DNA from: Flavobacteriales bacterium
GTDB lineage: Bacteria > Bacteroidota > Bacteroidia > Flavobacteriales_F > PHOS-HE28
Assembly (NCBI GenBank): GCA_020635695.1
Contig: JACJZH010000013.1
Location: 21,501 to 85,500, forward strand
Direction of reading: 5' to 3'
DNA: 64,000 nt
Shown here: positions 61,863-64,000 of the stretch, in pieces
Layout of the letters: every line of letters starts with the position of its first letter
How positions within the stretch are numbered: the first letter of the stretch is position 1
Notes under the pieces: model-generated
Databases searched by the model: none
Seen by the model: the letters and a program-made list of their open reading frames with translations, nothing else
Told to the model about the DNA's origin: nothing
Translations under genes and position numbers: made by a program

Positions 61863-63974
61863 ATGCTACGATCGCTGCCGCTCCCTGGCCTTCTCGCGCT
61901 CGCCTTCCACGTGTCGGCACAGAACGCGCCCTTCCTGGTGGTGGACCAGTTCGGCTATCGGCCCCTGGATCCCAAGGTGGCCGTGATCCGCGATCCCCAG
62001 GCCGGCTTCAACGCGGCGGAGTCCTACACGCCGGGACCGCTGATCGAGGTGCGTGAACTGCCCGGACGAACGGTGGTCTGGAGCGGTGCGCCGGCGGCCT
62101 GGAACGGCGGTCAGACGGACCCCATGAGCGGCGACCGGGGCTGGTGGGTCGACTTCAGCGCCGTGCAGCAGCCCGGCACCTACGAGCTGCACGATCCCTC
62201 CACGGGAGCCACATCGGATGCCTTCGTGGTGAGCGAGCAGGTCTATGCGCCCATCCTGCGCAGTGCCATGCGGATGTTCTACCACAACCGGTGCGGTACC
62301 GGGAAGCCTGCGGCCTTCGCGGGCAGCGCCTGGGCGGACGGTCTTGATTTCGCCGGTCCGCTCCAGGACACCCAGTGCCGCTTCATCGGCGACCCCCTGA
62401 ACGCCGCGCTGGAGAAGGACCTGAGCGGTGGCTGGTACGATGCCGGCGACTACAACAAGTACGTCACCTTCGCCCATGGTGCGGTGCACGACCTGCTCAT
62501 GGCCTACGAGGAGCACCCGCAGGCCTTCGGAGATGACAGTGGCATTCCGGAGAGCGGCAACGGCGTTCCCGACATCCTGGACGAGGTGAAATGGGAGCTG
62601 GACTGGCTGTTGAAGATGGTGGGGCCGGACGGCAGCGTCCACATCAAGATGGGCAGTCAGAACTTTTCGGAGAACGTGCTGGCACCACCGAGCGCCAATG
62701 CCGACCCGCGGTTCTACGGCCCGGTCTGCAGCAGTGCCACCCTCGCCGCGGCGGCCATGTTCGCGCATGCCGCACGGGTGTTCGGCGGTGTGCCGGCGTA
62801 TGCGATGTTCGCGCAACAATTGCAGGCGCAGGCCGAAGCGTGCTGGACCCAGGTGCAGCCGCAATTGATGAACAACACGCTGGACACCGATTGCGACGAT
62901 GGGAGCATCGTGGCGGGTGATGCCGACCGATCGGTCCCGGAACAATGGGCGCTGGCCTTCGAGACCGCCGTGCACCTGTTCCGGGCCACGGGCGATGCGG
63001 ACCATGCCCAGTTCATTGCCGACCACTACCAGGACATGACCCCCCTGGTGAACGACCTGTGGTACACCTACGACCTGCCCGTGATCGATGCCCTGTTGGA
63101 CTATGCCGCATTGACCGACGCGGACCCGTTGGTGGCCGCCGACATCCGCGCCTCCTTCACCACGGACGCCACCAACAACTGGTTGTTCTACTACGGCGGT
63201 GTGGAGGATGACCTGTACAGGGCCTACATGCCGGCCTGGTCCTACCACTGGGGCAGCAACATCCCGAAGGCCGGGTATGGCCTGTTGAACCTGCTGCTTG
63301 TCAGCAACGCCATCCTTCCCGCCAACGACGACCTCTACCGGGAGTACGCCCTGGCCGCGTTGAACGGGTTCCATGGGGTGAACCCGTTGACCCTGGTCTA
63401 CCTGAGCAACATGGGTGCTCTGGGTGCCGAGCGCAGTTGCGACCAGATCTACCACACGTGGTTCGCCGATGGCACCGATTGGGACGATGCCCAGAGCTCG
63501 CTCCACGGACCGCCACCCGGCTACGTTCCCGGAGGACCGAACGCCGCCTTCAGCGTCACCTCCCTGAGCCCGCCTGCCGGCCAGCCGGAGCAGAAGAGCT
63601 ACCTCGATTTCAACGACGGCTGGCCGAACAACAGCTGGGAGGTGAGTGAACCGGCGATCTACTCGCAGGCCGCCTACGTGCGCCTGCTCGCGCACTTCGT
63701 GGACCTGTCGCTCACCACCGGTGTGCAGGAGCCTCCGGCGGAACGGACGCTCGTGCTATGGCCCAATCCGGCAGGCGATCGAGCGTGGGTGGAGCCTGCC
63801 GGTGAAGGACCGTGGCAGGTGACGCTGCGCGATGCGGCCGGACGTTCCTTGCGCGGCATGCAACTGCAGGTGGCCGGCCCCATCGATCTGGGCGGGCTGG
63901 CAGCCGGGTGCTACGTCGTGGAGGTGGTCGGCCAGCGTGCGGAACGGGTGAGCGGACGCCTGATCGTGCAGTGA
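61863..63974 (+). CDS. Glycoside hydrolase family 9 with T9SS sorting tail
   Basis: 703 residues. A signal peptide (1-19) is followed by the CelD_N Ig-like domain (about 22-115, FLVVDQFGYRPLDPKVAVI) and a GH9 (alpha/alpha)6 barrel (about 125-615). The catalytic bases Asp193 and Asp196 are in GGWYDAGDYNKYV, the His region is NGFHGVNP, and the acid Glu596 is in SEPAIYSQAAYV. GH9 enzymes are mostly endoglucanases cutting beta-1,4-glucan. A T9SS type A tail (LVLWPNPAGDRAWVEPAG, LAAGCYVVEVVG) sends it to the surface. It is divergent from a LytTR regulator with a LytTR-type array in between. Substrate could also be another beta-glucan. Confidence 0.93.
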   Translation: MLRSLPLPGLLALAFHVSAQNAPFLVVDQFGYRPLDPKVAVIRDPQAGFNAAESYTPGPLIEVRELPGRTVVWSGAPAAWNGGQTDPMSGDRGWWVDFSAVQQPGTYELHDPSTGATSDAFVVSEQVYAPILRSAMRMFYHNRCGTGKPAAFAGSAWADGLDFAGPLQDTQCRFIGDPLNAALEKDLSGGWYDAGDYNKYVTFAHGAVHDLLMAYEEHPQAFGDDSGIPESGNGVPDILDEVKWELDWLLKMVGPDGSVHIKMGSQNFSENVLAPPSANADPRFYGPVCSSATLAAAAMFAHAARVFGGVPAYAMFAQQLQAQAEACWTQVQPQLMNNTLDTDCDDGSIVAGDADRSVPEQWALAFETAVHLFRATGDADHAQFIADHYQDMTPLVNDLWYTYDLPVIDALLDYAALTDADPLVAADIRASFTTDATNNWLFYYGGVEDDLYRAYMPAWSYHWGSNIPKAGYGLLNLLLVSNAILPANDDLYREYALAALNGFHGVNPLTLVYLSNMGALGAERSCDQIYHTWFADGTDWDDAQSSLHGPPPGYVPGGPNAAFSVTSLSPPAGQPEQKSYLDFNDGWPNNSWEVSEPAIYSQAAYVRLLAHFVDLSLTTGVQEPPAERTLVLWPNPAGDRAWVEPAGEGPWQVTLRDAAGRSLRGMQLQVAGPIDLGGLAAGCYVVEVVGQRAERVSGRLIVQ

Positions 63975-63978
63975 TCGA

Positions 63979-64000
63979 TCACTGCGCCTTGCGGTACTTC
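63979..64000 (-). CDS. Possible end of a leftward gene (six codons)
   Basis: On the minus strand the last codons of the window read KYRKAQ and a TGA stop at 63979-63981. Four bases separate it from the GH9 stop codon. This is too short to identify, and it is a guess that it is coding. Confidence 0.3.

Overview
The window looks like a chromosomal piece of a high-GC member of the Bacteroidota, most likely order Flavobacteriales. Evidence for this: a fused lpxC-fabZ gene in a lipid A cluster with efp; a porX gene (regulator of the type IX secretion system, T9SS); about eight secreted proteins that end in a T9SS type A sorting domain; no Shine-Dalgarno-like leaders; and repeated -7 boxes of the form TA-N2-TT(T/C)G upstream of genes. 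No rRNA, tRNA, CRISPR array, transposase or phage gene was recognised. No gap between genes exceeds about 270 bases.

Layout. 1-5.9 kb: a cell-surface polysaccharide locus with a glycosyltransferase (cut by the window edge), a divergent flippase, two Wzz-type chain-length proteins and an O-antigen ligase/polymerase. 5.9-15.4 kb: a leftward block with an HD phosphohydrolase, an SDR, a DUF2911 protein, lpxD, lpxC-fabZ, lpxA, an ABC ATPase, efp, a second LpxD-like acyltransferase and a SpoIIE-type phosphatase. 15.6-19.2 kb: porX, tsaE, alanine dehydrogenase and a small membrane protein. 19.2-23.2 kb (leftward): bestrophin-like channel, recQ and proline dehydrogenase. 23.3-30.4 kb: the shikimate genes aroB and aroA, separated by two tandem, partly identical T9SS cargo genes, with a third cargo gene next door. 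30.4-41.7 kb: a sortilin-like secreted protein, formate-THF ligase, a small exported protein, a GNAT acetyltransferase, a large metzincin protease and a membrane protein. 41.7-48 kb: a sensor-adenylate cyclase fusion, a small DNA-binding protein, an OmpA-like protein and a T9SS cargo protein. 48-64 kb: a 2121-residue beta-helix protein made of four repeats, a second beta-helix operon ending in a stand-alone LytTR gene, a TraB/DUF5694-like protein, a histidine kinase-LytTR pair, a second LytTR response regulator and a GH9 glycoside hydrolase with a T9SS tail.

The most interesting signal is regulatory. In the last 10 kb three intergenic regions carry direct repeats of GTGAACG with an exact 21-bp period (3, 2 and at least 4 copies). 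This is the geometry expected for LytTR DNA-binding domains. In all three the nearest copy lies 33-34 bp upstream of a -7-like box of a leftward gene: the giant beta-helix gene, the beta-helix/LytTR operon, and a LytTR response regulator (the third array also lies upstream of the GH9 gene). Three LytTR genes lie among them. I infer a local LytTR regulon that controls secreted surface proteins. The second notable feature is the mosaic T9SS paralog pair inside the aro locus, with identical DNA blocks alternating with diverged, more AT-rich blocks, which suggests recent duplication or gene conversion.
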